DNA of 64,000 nucleotides from Agelas oroides (Eukaryota > Porifera > Demospongiae > Agelasida > Agelasidae): contig OX422204.1 of the NCBI GenBank assembly GCA_949130485.1, positions 1,178,001 to 1,242,000 on the forward strand, read 5' to 3'. Position 1 is the first letter of the stretch. The number at the start of each line of letters is the position of its first letter. A program made the translations under genes and the position numbers. Below the pieces are notes generated by a model. The model ran no database searches. It was not told the DNA's origin and saw nothing but the letters and a program-made list of their open reading frames with translations. Below, piece by piece: positions 10,001 to 22,800 of this stretch.

Positions 10001-13000
10001 TTTTGGGAGTGGGTGCAAAGTGTCAGGGGAACGCTGTGGAATACAAGGGAATGCCAGGGGAACGTATGGGAGTGGGTGTAAACTGCCTGGGAAATGGAGG
10101 GAATGCAGGGTAATGCCAGGGGAATGCATGGGAGTTGGTGTATAGTGCCAGGGGAATGCAGGGGACTACCAGGGGAATGCAAGGGAGTTGGTGTAAAGTG
10201 CTAGCAGAATGAAGGGGAATGCAGGGGAATGCCAAGGGAACGTACGAGAGTGGAGGCAATGTGCAGAGGAACGCAGGGGAATGCAGGGGAATACAGGGAA
10301 ATAGAGGGTAATACAGGGGAATGTATGGGAGTCGGTGCAAAGTGCCATGAAAATGCTGGGGAATGCAGTGGAAGACCAGGGGAATGCATGGGAGTGGGTG
10401 TAAACTGCCAGGGGAATGCAGGGAATGCAGGGGAATGCTAGGGGAACGTATGCGAGTGGGTGTATAGTGCCAGGAGAATGCAGGGGAATACCAGGGGAAT
10501 GCAAGGGAGTGGGTATAAGTGCTAGCAGAATGAAGGGGAATACAGGAGAATGTCAGGGGAACGTACAAGAGTGGAGGCAAAGTGCCAGGGGAATGCAGGG
10601 GAATGCAGGGGAATACAGGGGAATGCCAGGGAAACGTATAGAAGTGGGTGCAAAGTGCCAGGGGAATGCTGGGGAATGCAGGGGAATGCCAGGGGAACGT
10701 ATGGGAGTGGGTGCAAACTGACACGGGAATGCAGGGGAATGCCGGGGGAACATATGGGAGTGGGTGTATAGCGCCAGGGGAACGCAGGGAACTACCAGGG
10801 GAATGTAAGGGGGCGGATGTAAAGTGCTAGGGAAATGAACGGAATGCAAAGAAATGCCAGGGGAACGTACAAAAGCGAATGTAAATTGCCAGGGGAACGC
10901 AGGGGAATGCAGGGGAATGCCAGGGGAACGTACGAAAAGAGGAGGCAAAGTGCCAGGGGAATGCAGGGGAATGCAGGGGAAAACGGGTATGCCAGGGGAA
11001 CGGATAGAAGTGGGTGCAAAGTGCCAGGGGAATGCTGGGGATTGCAGGGAAATCCCAGGGGAACGTTTTGGAGTGGGTGCAAACTGCCAGGGGAATGCAG
11101 GGGAATGCTGGGGAATGCCGGGGAACATATGGGAGTGGGTGTATAGCGCCAGGGGAATGCAGGGAACTACCAGAGGAATGTAAGGGGGCGGGTGTAAAGT
11201 GCTAGGTAAATGAAGGCAATGCAAATGCCAGGGGAACGTACGAAAGAGAATGTAAATTGCCAGGGGAACGCAGAGGAATGCAGGGGAATGCCAGGGGAAT
11301 GTACGACAGTGGAGGCAAAGTGCCAGGGGTATGCAGGGGAATGCAAAGGAATACAGGGAAATGCCAGGGGAACGTATAGAAGTGGGTGCAATGTGCCAGG
11401 GGAATGCTGGGGATTGCAGGAGAATGCCAGGGGAACGTATGGGAATGGGTGCAAACTGACAGGGGAATGCAGGGGAATGCTGGGGAATGCCGGGGGAACA
11501 CATGGGAGTGGGTGTATAGAGCCAGAGGAATGCAGGGAACTACCAGGGGAATGTAAGAGGGCGTGTGTAAAGTGCTAGGGGAATGAAGGGAATGCAAAGA
11601 AATGCCAGGGGAACGTATGAAAGAGGATGTAAATTGCCAGGGGAACACAGAGGAATGCAGGGAAAAGCCAGGGGAACGTACGGTAGTGGGTGCAAAGTGC
11701 CAGAGGAATTCAGGGGAATGCACGGGAATGCAGGGGAATGCCAGGGAAACTATGGCAGTGAGTTTAAAGTGCCAGGGGAATGCAGGTGAATAACAGGGGA
11801 ATCTACGGGATTGGGTGTAAAGTGCTAGGGGAATACAGGGGAATGCAGGAGAATTCCAGGGGAATGTATGGTAGTGGGTGCAAAGTGCCAGGGGAATACA
11901 GGGGAATGCCAGGGGAAGATATGGGAGTGGGTACAAAGTGTCAGGGGAATGCTGGTGCATACAGGGGAATGCCAAGGGAACGTATGGGAGTGGGTGTAAA
12001 CTGCCAGGGAATTGCAGGGAATGCAGGGAAATGCGAGGGGAACGTATGGGAGTGGAGGCAAAGTGCCAATGGAATGCAGGAAATTGTAGGGGAATCCAGA
12101 GGAATACAGGGAAATGCCAGGGGAACATATGGGAGTGGGTGCGAAGTGCCAGGGGATTGCTGGGGAAAGCAGGGGAATGACAAGGGAATGAATGAGAGTG
12201 GGAGTAAACTGCCACGGTAATTCAGGAAATGCAAGGGAATGTCGGGAACATATGTGAGTGGGTGTATAGTGCCAGGGGAATGCAGGGAACTACCAGGGGA
12301 ATATAAGGGGGCGGGTGTAAAGTGCTACGGGAAAGGGAATGCAAAGGAATGCCAGGGGAACGTACGAAAGAGGTTGCAAATTGCCAGGGGAAAGCAGGGG
12401 AATGTCAGGGGACAGTACGGTAGTGGGTGCAAAGTACCAGGGGAATGCAGGGGAATGCAGGTGAATACCAGGGAAACGTATCGGAGTGTAAACTGCCAGG
12501 TGAATGCAGGGGAATGCCAGGGAAACATATCGGAGTCAGTGTAAACCGCCAGGTGAATGCAGGGAATGCAGGGGAATGCCAGGGGAACGTATGGGAGTGG
12601 GTGTATAGTGCCAGGGGAATGCAGGGGACTACCAGGGGTATACAACGGAGTGGGTGTAAAGTATTAGCAGAATGAAGAGGAATGCATGGGAATGCCAGGG
12701 GAACGTACGAGAGTGGAGGCAAAGTGCCAGGGGAACGCAGGGGAATGCAGGGGAATGCCGGGGATTACAGGGTAATTCCAGGGGAACGAATGGGAGTGGG
12801 TGCAAAGTGCCAGTGGAATGCTAGGGAATGCAGGGGAATGCCAGGGGAAAGTATGTGAGTGGGTGCAAACTGCAAGCGAAATGCAGGGGAATGCAGGAGA
12901 ATGCCAGGGGAACAGATGGGATTCAGTGTAAAGTGCCAGGGGAAAGCAGGGGAATGACAGGGGAATCTATGGGAGTGGGTGTAAAGTTCAAGGGGAACAC

Positions 13001-16000
13001 ATGGGAGTGGGTGTATAGTGCCAGGGGAATGCAGGGGACCAACAGGGGAATGCAAGGGAGTGGGATAAAGTGCTAATTGAATGAAAGGGAATGCAGGGGA
13101 ATGCCAGGGGAACATACGAGTGTGGATGCAAAGTGCCAGGGGAACGCAGGGGAATGCAGGGGAATTCAGGGGAATGCCAGGGGAACGTATGGAAGTGGGT
13201 GCAAAGTGCCAGGGAAATGCTGGGGAATGCAGGGGACACCAGGGGAACGTATGGGAGTGGGTGTAAACTGCCAGGGGAAAGCAGGGAATGCAGGGGAATG
13301 CCAGGGGAACGTATAAGAGTGGGTGTTTAGCGCCAGGGGAATGCAGGGGACTACCAGGGGAATGGGAGTTGGGGTAAAGTGCTAGCAGAATGAAGGGGAT
13401 TGCAGGGGAATGCCAGGTGAACGTACGAGAGTGCAGGCAAAGTGCCTGGGGAATGCAGGGGAATGCAGGGAAATACAGGGGAATGCCAGGCGAACATATG
13501 GGAGTTGGTGCAAAGTTCCAGGGGAATGCTGGGGAATGTAGAGGAATACCAGGGGAACGTAAGGGAGTGGGTGCAAACTGCCAGGGGAATGCAGGGGAAT
13601 GCAGGGGATTGCCAGGGAAACATATGGGAGTGGATGTATATAGCCAGGGGAATACAGGGAACTACCAGGGGAATGTAAGGGGGCGGGTGTAAAGTGCTAT
13701 GGGAATGAAGGGGAATGCAAAGGAATGCCAGGGGAACGTACGAGAGAGGATGCAAATTGCCAGGGGAATGAAGGAAACTACCAGAGGAATGTAAGGAGGC
13801 GAGTGTAAAGTGCCAGGAGAATGCAGGAGAATACAGTGGAATGCACAGGAATACAGGGGAATGCAGGTGAATGCCAGGGAAACGTATGGGAGTGAGTTTA
13901 AAATGCCAGGGGAATGCACGGGAATGACAGGGGAATCTACAGGAGTGGGTGTATAGTGCCAGGGGAATACAGGGGAATGCAGGGGAATGCAGGGGAACGC
14001 CAGGGGAACGTATGGTAGTGTGTGCAAAGTGCCAGGGGAATACAGGGGAATCCCAGGGGAACTTATGGGAGTGGGTGCAAAGTGTCAGGGGAATGCTGGG
14101 GTATACAGGGGAATTCCAGGGGAACGTATGGGAGTGGGTGTAAAATACCAGGGGAATGCAGGGAATGCAGAGGAATGCCAGGGGAACGTATGGGAGTGGG
14201 TGTATAATGCCAGGAGAATGCAGGGGACTACCAGGGGAATGCAAGGGAGTGGGTGTAAAGTGCTAGCGGAATGAAGGGAAATGCAGGGGAAGGCCAGGGG
14301 AACGAACAAGAGTGGAGGCAAAGTGCCAGGGGAAAACAGGGGAATGCAGGGGAACGTAGGGGAATACAGGGGAATGCCAGCAGAACTATGGGAGCGGGTG
14401 CAAAGTGCCAGGGGAATGCTGGAAAATGCAGGGAAATGCCAGGGGAACGTATGGGAGTGGGTGTATAATGCCAGTAGAATGCAGGGGACTACCAGGGGAA
14501 TGCAAGGGAGTGGGTGTAAAGTGCTAGCCGAATGAAGGGGAATGCAGGGGAGGGCCAGGGGAACGAACAAGAGTGGAGGCAAAGTGCCAGGGGAAAACAG
14601 GGGAATGCAGGGGAACGTAGGGGAATACAGGGGAATGCCAGCGGAACTATAAGAGCGGGTGCAAAGTGCCAGGGGAATGCTGGAAAATGCAGGGAAATGC
14701 CAGGGGAACGTATGGGAGTGGGTGCAAACTGCCAGGGGAATGCAGGGGAAATCCAGGGGAACGTACGGTAGTGGGTGCAAAGTGCCAGGGGAATGCAGGG
14801 GAATGCAGGGGAATTCAGGGGAATGCCAGGGAAATGTATGGTAGTGTAAACTGCCAGGGGAATGCAGGGAATGCAGGGGAATGCCAGGGGAACGTATGGG
14901 AGTATAGTGCAAGGGGAATGCAGGGGACTACCAGGGGAATGCAAGGGAGTGGGTGTAAAGTGCTGCCGGAATGAAGGGAAATGCAGGGGAATGCCAGGGG
15001 AACGTACAAGAGTGGAGGAAAAGTGCCAAGGGAACGCAGGGGAATGCAGGGGAATACAGGGGATTACAGGGAAATGCCAGGGGAACGTATGGGAGTGGGA
15101 GCAAAGTGCCAGAGGAATGCTGGGGAATGCAGTGGAAGGCCAGAGGAACGCAAGGGAGTGGGTGGAAACTACCAGGGGAATGCAGGGAATGCAGCGGAAT
15201 GCCAGGGATACGTATGGAATTGGGTGTAGAGTGCCAGTGGAATGCAGGGTACTACCAGGGGAATGCAAGGGAGTGGGTGTAAAGTGCTAGCGGAATGAAG
15301 GGGGATGCAGGGGAATGCCAGGGGAACAAAGGGAAGTAGGTGTATAGCGCCAGATGAATGCAACAAGCTAACAGGGGAATGTAAGGGGGTGATACAAAGT
15401 GCCAGGGGAATGAAGGGGAATGCAAAGGAATGTCATGGAAACATATGAGAGGATGCAAATTGCCAGGGGAATTCAGGGGAATGCAGGGGAATGCCAGGGG
15501 AACGTATGATAGTGGGTGCTACATGCCAGGGGAATGCAGGGGAATGCAGGGGGGTGGCAGAGAAATGTATGGGAGTGTGTGTAAAGTGCCAGAGGAATGC
15601 AGTGGAATGACAGGGGAATCTACGGGAGTGGGTGTAAAGTGTTAGGGGAATTCAGGTGAATGCAGGGGAATGCCAGGGGAACGTATGGTAGTGGGTGCAA
15701 AGTGCCAAGGGAATACAGGGCAATGCCAGTGGAACTTATGGGAGTGGGTGCAAAGTGTCAGGGGAAAGCTGGGGAATGCAGGGAATGCCAGGGGTATGTA
15801 TGAGAGTGGGTGTATAGTGCCAGGGGAATACAGGGGACTAAGAGGGGAATGCAAGGGAGTGGGTGTAAAGTGCTAGCGGAATGAAGGGGAATGCAGGGAA
15901 ATGCCAGGGGAATGCAGGGGAATGCAGGGGAATACAGGGGACTACATGGAAATGCCAGGGGAACGTATGGGAGTGGGTGCAAAGTGCCAGGGGAATGCTG

Positions 16001-19000
16001 GTGAATGCAGGGTAATGCAGGCAATGCCAAGGGAAAGCATGGGAGTGGGTGCAAAGTGCCTGGGGAATACAGGGGAATGCCAGTGGAACTTATGGGAGTG
16101 GGTGCAAAGTCCCAGGGGAATGCTGGGGAATGCAGGGGAATGCCAGGGGAACGAATGGGAGTGGGTTCAAACAGCCAGGGGAATGCAGAGAATGCTGGGG
16201 AATGCCAGGGGAACGTATTGGAGTAGGTGTATAGTGCCAAGGGAATGCAGGGACTACCAGGGGATTGCAAGGGAGTGGGTGTAAAGTCTTAGCGGAATGA
16301 AGGGGAATGATGGGGAATGCCAGGGGAACGTACAGGAGTGGAGGCAAAGTGCCAGGGGAATACAGGGGAATGCCAAGGGAACGTATGGGAGTTGGTGCAA
16401 AGTGCCAGGGGAATGCTGGGGAATGTAGGGGAATGCCAGGGGAACGTATGGGAGTGGGTGTAAACTGCCAGGGGAATGCAGGGAATGCAGGGGAATGCCA
16501 GGGGAATGTATGCGAGTGGGTGTATATTATGCCAGGAAAGGCAGGGGACTACCAGGGGAATGCAAGGGATTGGGTGTAAAGTACTGGCTGAATGAAAGGG
16601 AATGCAGGGGAATGCCAGGGGAACGTACGAGAGTGGAGGCAGTGCTAGGGGAACGCAGGGGAATGCAGGGGAATGAAGGGGAATACAGTGGAACACAGGG
16701 GAATGCCAAGGGAACGTATGGGAGTGGAAAGTGCCAGGGGAATGCTGGGGAATGCAGGGTAATGCCAGGGGAACGTATGGGAGTGGGTGCAAACTGCCAG
16801 GGGAATGCAGGGGAATGCCAGGGGAACGTATGGTAGTGGGTGCAAAGTGGCAGGGAAATACAGGGAAATGCCAGGGGAACGTATGGGAGTGGTTGCGAAG
16901 TGCCAGGTGAATGCTGGGAATGCAGGGGAATGCCAGGGGAACGCATGGGAGTGGGTGTAAACTGCCAGGGGAACGCAGGGATTGCAGGGGAATGCCAGGG
17001 GAACATATGGGAGTGGGTGTACAGTGCCAGGGGAATGCATGGGACTACCAGGGGAATGCACGGGAGTGGGTGTAAAGTGCTAGTGGAATGAAGAGGAATG
17101 CAGGGGAATGCCAGGGGAAAGTATGAGTGGAGGCAAAGTGCTGGTGAACGCAGGGGAATGCAGGGGAATACAGGGGAATGCCAGGGGAACGTACAGGAGT
17201 GGGTGCAAAGTGCCAGGGGAATGCTGGGGAATGCAGGGGAATGCCAGGGGAACGCATGGGAGTGGGTGTAAACTGCCAGGGGAATGCAGGGATTGCAGGG
17301 GAATGCCAGGGGAACATATGGGAGTGGGTGTACAGTGCCAGGGGAATGCATGGGACTACCAGGGTATTGCAAGGGAGTGGGTGTAAAGAGCTAGTGGAAT
17401 GAAGGGGAATGCAGGGGAATGCCAGGGAAACGTTCGAGAGTGGAGGCAAAGTGCCAGGGGAATGCAGGGGAATGCAAGGGAATGCAAGGGAGTACAGGGG
17501 AATACAGGGGAATGTATGGGAGTGGGTGCAAAGTGGCAGGGGAATGCTGGGGAATGCAGGGTAATGCCAGGGGAACGTATGGGAGTGGGTGCAAAGTGCC
17601 AGGGGAATGCTGGGGAATGTAGGGGAATGCCAGGGGAACGTATGGGAGTGGGTGCAAAGTGCCAGGGGAATGCTGGGGAATGTAGGGGAAAGCCAGAGGA
17701 ACATGGGAGTGGGTGTATAGTGCCAGGGGAATGTAGGGAACTACCAGAGGAATGTAAGGGGGCAGGTGTAAAGTGCTAGGGGAATGAAGGGGAATGCAAA
17801 GGAATGCCAGGGGAACTTACGAAAGAGGATGCAAATTGCCAGGGGAATGCAGGGGAATGCCAGGGGAACGTATGGGAGTGGGTGCAAACTGCCAGGGTAA
17901 TGCAGGGGAATGAGGGGAATGTATGCTAGGGGGTGCAAAGTGCCAGGGAAATACAGGGGAATGCCAGGGGAAAGTACGGGAGTGGTTGCAAAGTGCCAGG
18001 GGAATGCTGGGGAAAGCAGGGGAATGCCAGGGGAACGTATGGGAGTGGGTGTAAACTGCCAGGGAAATGCAGGGAATGCAGGGGAATACCAGTGGAACGT
18101 ATGGGAGTGGGTGTATAGTGCCAGGGGTATGCAAGGGAATACCAGGGGAATGCACGGGAGTGGGTGTAAAGTGCTAGCGGAATGAAGGGGAATGCAGGGG
18201 AATGCCAGGGGAATGTATGAGTGGAGGCAAAGTGCTGGGGAACGCAGGGGAATGCAGGGGAATACAGGGAATGCCAGGGGAACGTACAGGAGTGGGTGCA
18301 AAGTGCCAGGGGAATGCTGGGGAATGCAGGGGAATGTATGGGAGTGGGTGCAAACTGCCAGGGTAATGCAGGGGAATGAGGGGAATGTATGCTAGGGGGT
18401 GCAAAGTGCCAGGGAAATACAGGGGAATGCCAGGGGAAAGTACGGGAGTGGTTGCAAAGTGCCAGGGGAATGCTGGGGAAAGCAGGGGAATGCCAGGGGA
18501 ACGTATGGGAGTGGGTGTAAACTGCCAGGGGAATGCAGGGAATGCAGGGGAATACCAGTGGAACGTATGGGAGTGGGTGTATAGTGCCAGGGGTATGCAA
18601 GGGAATACCAGGGGAATGCACGGGAGTGGGTGTAAAGTGCTAGCGGAATGAAGGGGAATGCAGGGGAATGCCAGGGGAATGTATGAGTGGAGGCAAAGTG
18701 CTGGGGAACGCAGGGGAATGCAGGGGAATACAGGGAATGCCAGGGGAACGTACAGGAGTGGGTGCAAAGTGCCAGGGGAATGTTGGGGAATGCACGGGAA
18801 TGACAGGGGAACGCATGGGAGTGGGTGTGAACTGCCAGGAGAATGCAGGGAATGCAGGGGAATGCCAGGGGAATGTATGGGAGTGGGTGCATAGTGCCAG
18901 GGGAATGCAGGGGACTACCAGGGGAATGCAAGGGAGTGGGTGTAAAGTGCTAGCAGAATGAAGGGGACTGCAGGGGAATGCCAGGGGAACGTGTGAGAGT

Positions 19001-22000
19001 GGAGGCAAAGTGCCAGAGGAACGCAGGGGAATGCAGGGGAATACAGTGGATTACAGGGGAATGCCAGGGGAACGTATGGGAGTGGGTGCAAAGTGCCAGG
19101 GGTATGCTGGGGAATGTAGGGGAATGCCAGGGGAACGTATGGGAGTGTGTAAACTGCCAGGGGAATGCAGGGAATGCAGGGGAACGCCAGGGGAACGTAT
19201 GCGAGTGGGTGTATAGTGCCAGGGGAAGGCAGAGGACTACCAGGGGAATGCAAGGGAGTGGGTGTAAAGTGCTAGTGGAATGAAGGGGAATGCAGGGGAA
19301 TGCCAGGGAAACGTACGAGAGTGGAGGCAAAGTGCCAGGGGCACGCAGTGGAATGCAGGGGAATGCAGGGGAATACAGGGGATGCCAGGGGAACATATGG
19401 GAGTGGGTGCAAAGTACCAGGGGAATGCTTGGGAATGCAGGGGAATGCCAGGGGAACGTATGGGAGTGGGTACAAACTGCCAGCGGAATGCAGGGTAATG
19501 CAGGGAACTACCAGGGGAATGTAAGGGGGTGGGTGTAAAGTGCTAGCGGAATGAAGGGGAATGCAGGGGAATGCCAGGGAAACGTACGAGAGTGGAGGCA
19601 AAGTGCCAGGGGGACGCAGTGGAACGCAGGGGAATGCAGGGGAATACAGTGGAATGCCAGGGGAGCATATGGGAGTGGGTGCAAAGTGCCATGGGAATGC
19701 TTGGGAATGCAGGAAAATGCCAGGGGAACGTATGGGAGTGGGTACAAACTGCCAGCGGAATGCAGGGGAATGCAGGGAACTACCAGGGGAATGTAAGGGG
19801 ACAGGTGTAAAGTGCTAGGGGAATGAAGGGGAATGCAAAGGAATGCCAGGGGAACGTACGAGAGGATGCAAATTGCCAGGGGAATGCAGGGGAATGCAGG
19901 GGAATGCCAGGGGATCGTACGGTAGTGGGTACAAAGTGCCAGGGGAATGGAGGGGAATGCAGGGGAATGCAGGGGAATGCAGGGGAATGCCAGTGAAACG
20001 TATGGGAGAGTAAACTGCCAGGGGAATGCAGGGAATGCAGGGAAATGCCAGGGGAACGTATGGCAGTGGGTGTATAGTGCCAGGGGAATGCAGGGGACTA
20101 CCAGGGGAATGCAAGGGAGTGGGTGTAAAGTGCTAGCGGAATGAAGGGGAATGCAGGGGAATGCCTGGGGAACGTACGAGAGTGGAGGCAGAGTGCCAGG
20201 GGAACGCAGGGGAATGCAGGGGAATGCAGGGAAATGCAGGGGAATACAGGGGAATGCCAGGGGAACGTATGGGAGTGGGTGCAAAGTGCCAGGGGAATGC
20301 TGGGGAATGCCACAGCAACGTATGGGAGTGGTGCAGTGCCAGGGGAATGCAGGAAATGCTGGGGAATGCCAGGGGAACGTATGGGACTGGGTGCAAAGTG
20401 CCAGGGGAATGTAGGGGAATGCAAGGGAATGCCAGGGAACATATGGGAGTGGGTGCAAAGTGCCAGGGGAATGCAGGTGAATGCAACAGCAACGTATGGG
20501 AGTGGTGCAGTGCCAGGGGAACGCAGGAAATGCAAGGGAATGCCAGGGAACATATGGGAGTGGGTGCAAAGTGCCATGGGAATGCATGGGAGTGGGTGCA
20601 AAGTGCCATGGGAATGCATGGGAGTGTGCAAAGTGCAATGGGAATGTGGGAGGATGCCAGGGAAATGTACGGGTGTGGGTGCAAAACGCCAGAAAAGAGC
20701 AGGGGAATGCAGGGAAATAACGGGAACATATGGGATTTGGTACAAAGTGCCAGGAGAATGCAAGTGAATGCAGGGGAATGCGGGGGAATACCAGGGGAAC
20801 ATATGGGAGTGGGCGCAATGCGAGGGGAATTCAGTGGAATGCAGGCAAATGCAGGGGAATGCCAGGGGGGAATGCAGGGGAGTGCCTAGGTAATGTATGG
20901 GAGGGGGTGCAATGTGCCAGGGGAATGTAGGGGAATGCAGGGAATGCCAGGGGAATGTATGGGAGTGTGTGCAAAGTGCCAGGGAAATGCCGGGGAATGC
21001 CACAGCAACGTATGGGAGTGGGTGCAAAGTGCCAGAGGAATGCAGGGGAATGCAGGGGAATGCCGGGGGAACATATGGGAGTGGGTGCTAAGTGCCAGGG
21101 GAATGTAGGGGAATGCAGGGGAATGCCAGGGATGTGTGCAAAGTGCAATCGGAATGTGGGAGAATGCCGGGGGAACGTATGGGAGTGGGTGCTAAGTGCC
21201 AGGGGAATGTAGGGAATGCAGGGGAATGCCAGGGGAACGTACGGGAGTGGGTGCTAAGTGCCAGGGGAATGTAGAGGATTGCTGGGGAATGCCAGGGAAC
21301 ATATGGGAGTAGGTGCAAAGTGCCAGGGGATTGCAGGAGAATGCCAGGGGAATGCATGGGATGTGTGCAAAGTGCAATCGGAATGTGGGAGAATGCCAGG
21401 GGAATGTATTGGAGTGGGTGCAAAGAGCCAAGTCAATGCAGGGGAAGTTATTGGAGTGGGTGCAATGTGCCAGGGGAATCCAGGGTAATCCTAGGGGAAT
21501 GCATGGGAGTGGGTGCAAAGTGCCAGGGGAATGCACGGGAATGTATGGAAGTGGGTGCAAAGTGCTAAGGGAATGCAGGGAAACACCAGGCGAACATGTG
21601 GGAGTGGGTGGAAAGTGCCAGGGAAATCCAGGGGAATGCAGGGGAACATCAGGGGAATGTATGGGAGTGGGTGCAAAGTGCAAGGAGGCAGGTGAATGCC
21701 AGGGGACAATATGGGACTGGGCACAGTGCCTGGGGAATGCAGGGGAATGCAAGGGAATGCCTGGGGAATGAGTGCGTATGTGTGCAAAGTTCCAGGGGAA
21801 TGGAGGGGAATGCAGGGGAGTGCTTAGGTAATGTATGGGAGGGGGTGCAATGTGCCAGGGGAATGTAGGGGAATGCAGGGAATGCCAGGGGAATGTATGG
21901 GAGTGTGTGCAAAGTGTCAGGGGAATGCCACAGCAACGTATGGGAGTGGGTGCAAAGTACCTGAGGAATGCAGGGGAATGCAGGGGAATGCCGGGGGAAC

Positions 22001-22380
22001 GTATGGGAGTGGGTGCTAAGTGCCAGGGGAATGTAGGGGAATGCAGGGGAATGCCAGGAAACATATGGGAGTAGGTGCAAAGTGCCAGGGGAATGCAGGG
22101 GAATGCCAGGGATGTGTGCAAAGTGCAATCGGAATGTGGGGGAATGCCAGGGGAATGTATGGGAGTGGGTGCAAAACTCCAGAAGAACGCAGTGGAATGC
22201 AGGGGAATGCCAGGGGAACGTATGGAAATGGGTACAAAGTGCCAGGGGAACGTATGGGGGTGGGTACAAAGTGCCTGGGGAATGCAGGGTGATGCCAGGA
22301 GAACGTATGGGAGTGGGTGCAAAGTGCCATGGGAACCCAAGGGAAGGCCAGGGGAACGTATGGGACTGGTTGCAAAGTGC
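7081..22380 (+). repeat. 15.3-kb G-rich satellite (GGGGAATGC family)
   Basis: Built from GGGGAATGC(A/C) decamer-like blocks arranged in longer units of roughly 63 bp (CAAAGTGCCAGGGGAATGC..., AACGTATGGGAGTGGGTG). These form diverged higher-order units of roughly 260-270 bp, for example near-identical blocks offset by 261 bp at 14271/14532 and by 271 bp at 19280/19551. Runs of four G every 6-7 bases give dense G-quadruplex potential on the plus strand. Open frames up to 436 codons occur on both strands (for example SPGIPLHSP and GMQGNAGECQGN repeats) and are by-products of the repeat. Confidence 0.95.
17870..18801 (+). repeat. 466-bp tandem duplication inside the G-rich satellite
   Basis: The blocks at about 17870-18335 and 18336-18801 are almost identical, sharing the rare variant GGGGAATGTATGCTAGGGGG and GGAATGTATGAGTGGAGG. 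The offset is 466 bp. Only occasional single-base differences are visible, which indicates a recent duplication against a diverged background. Confidence 0.8.
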
Positions 22381-22800
22381 CCCCTGGCACAATGCATACA
22401 TCCCCATACATTTGCCTGGCACTTTTCACCCACTCCCATACATTCCCCTGGCATTCCCCTACATTCCCCTGGCACTTTGCACCCACTCCCATACGTTCCC
22501 CTGGCATTCCCCTGGCATCCCCAAACAGAAGGCATCCACCACCATACACTCCCCTAGCATTCCCCTTGCGTCCCCAAACACTTGGTATCCACCCAACAGA
22601 TTGAACCCTCTGGGATTGCCCTGGTACTTTCCATCCACCCCATATATTCCCCTGGCATTCCCCTGACTTCCACAAACACTGCATCTACCCTCGTACATTG
22701 CAGACACTCCCTGACCTTGCAAGACTTCATCCACCCTCATACATTCCCGACATTTCCTTGATCACCCTAACTTTCCATTCACTCCCATACATTCCCTGAC
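22381..22800 (-). repeat. Inverted segment of the G-rich satellite
   Basis: After AAAGTGCC at 22380 the sequence becomes the complement of the same family (CCCTGGCAC, CACCCACTCCCATAC, GTTCCCCTGGCATTCCCC) and decays into diverged copies (CATCCACC, CATACATTCCC) by about 22800. This is a head-to-head junction of one satellite family. Confidence 0.88.

Noticed and set aside
19508..20818. Pro/His/Phe-rich 436-codon minus frame and the many Gly/Gln/Asn/Cys plus frames across 7-22 kb
   Set aside because: By-products of the GGGGAATGC satellite. Both strands open with equivalent repeats and frequent frame slips between units.
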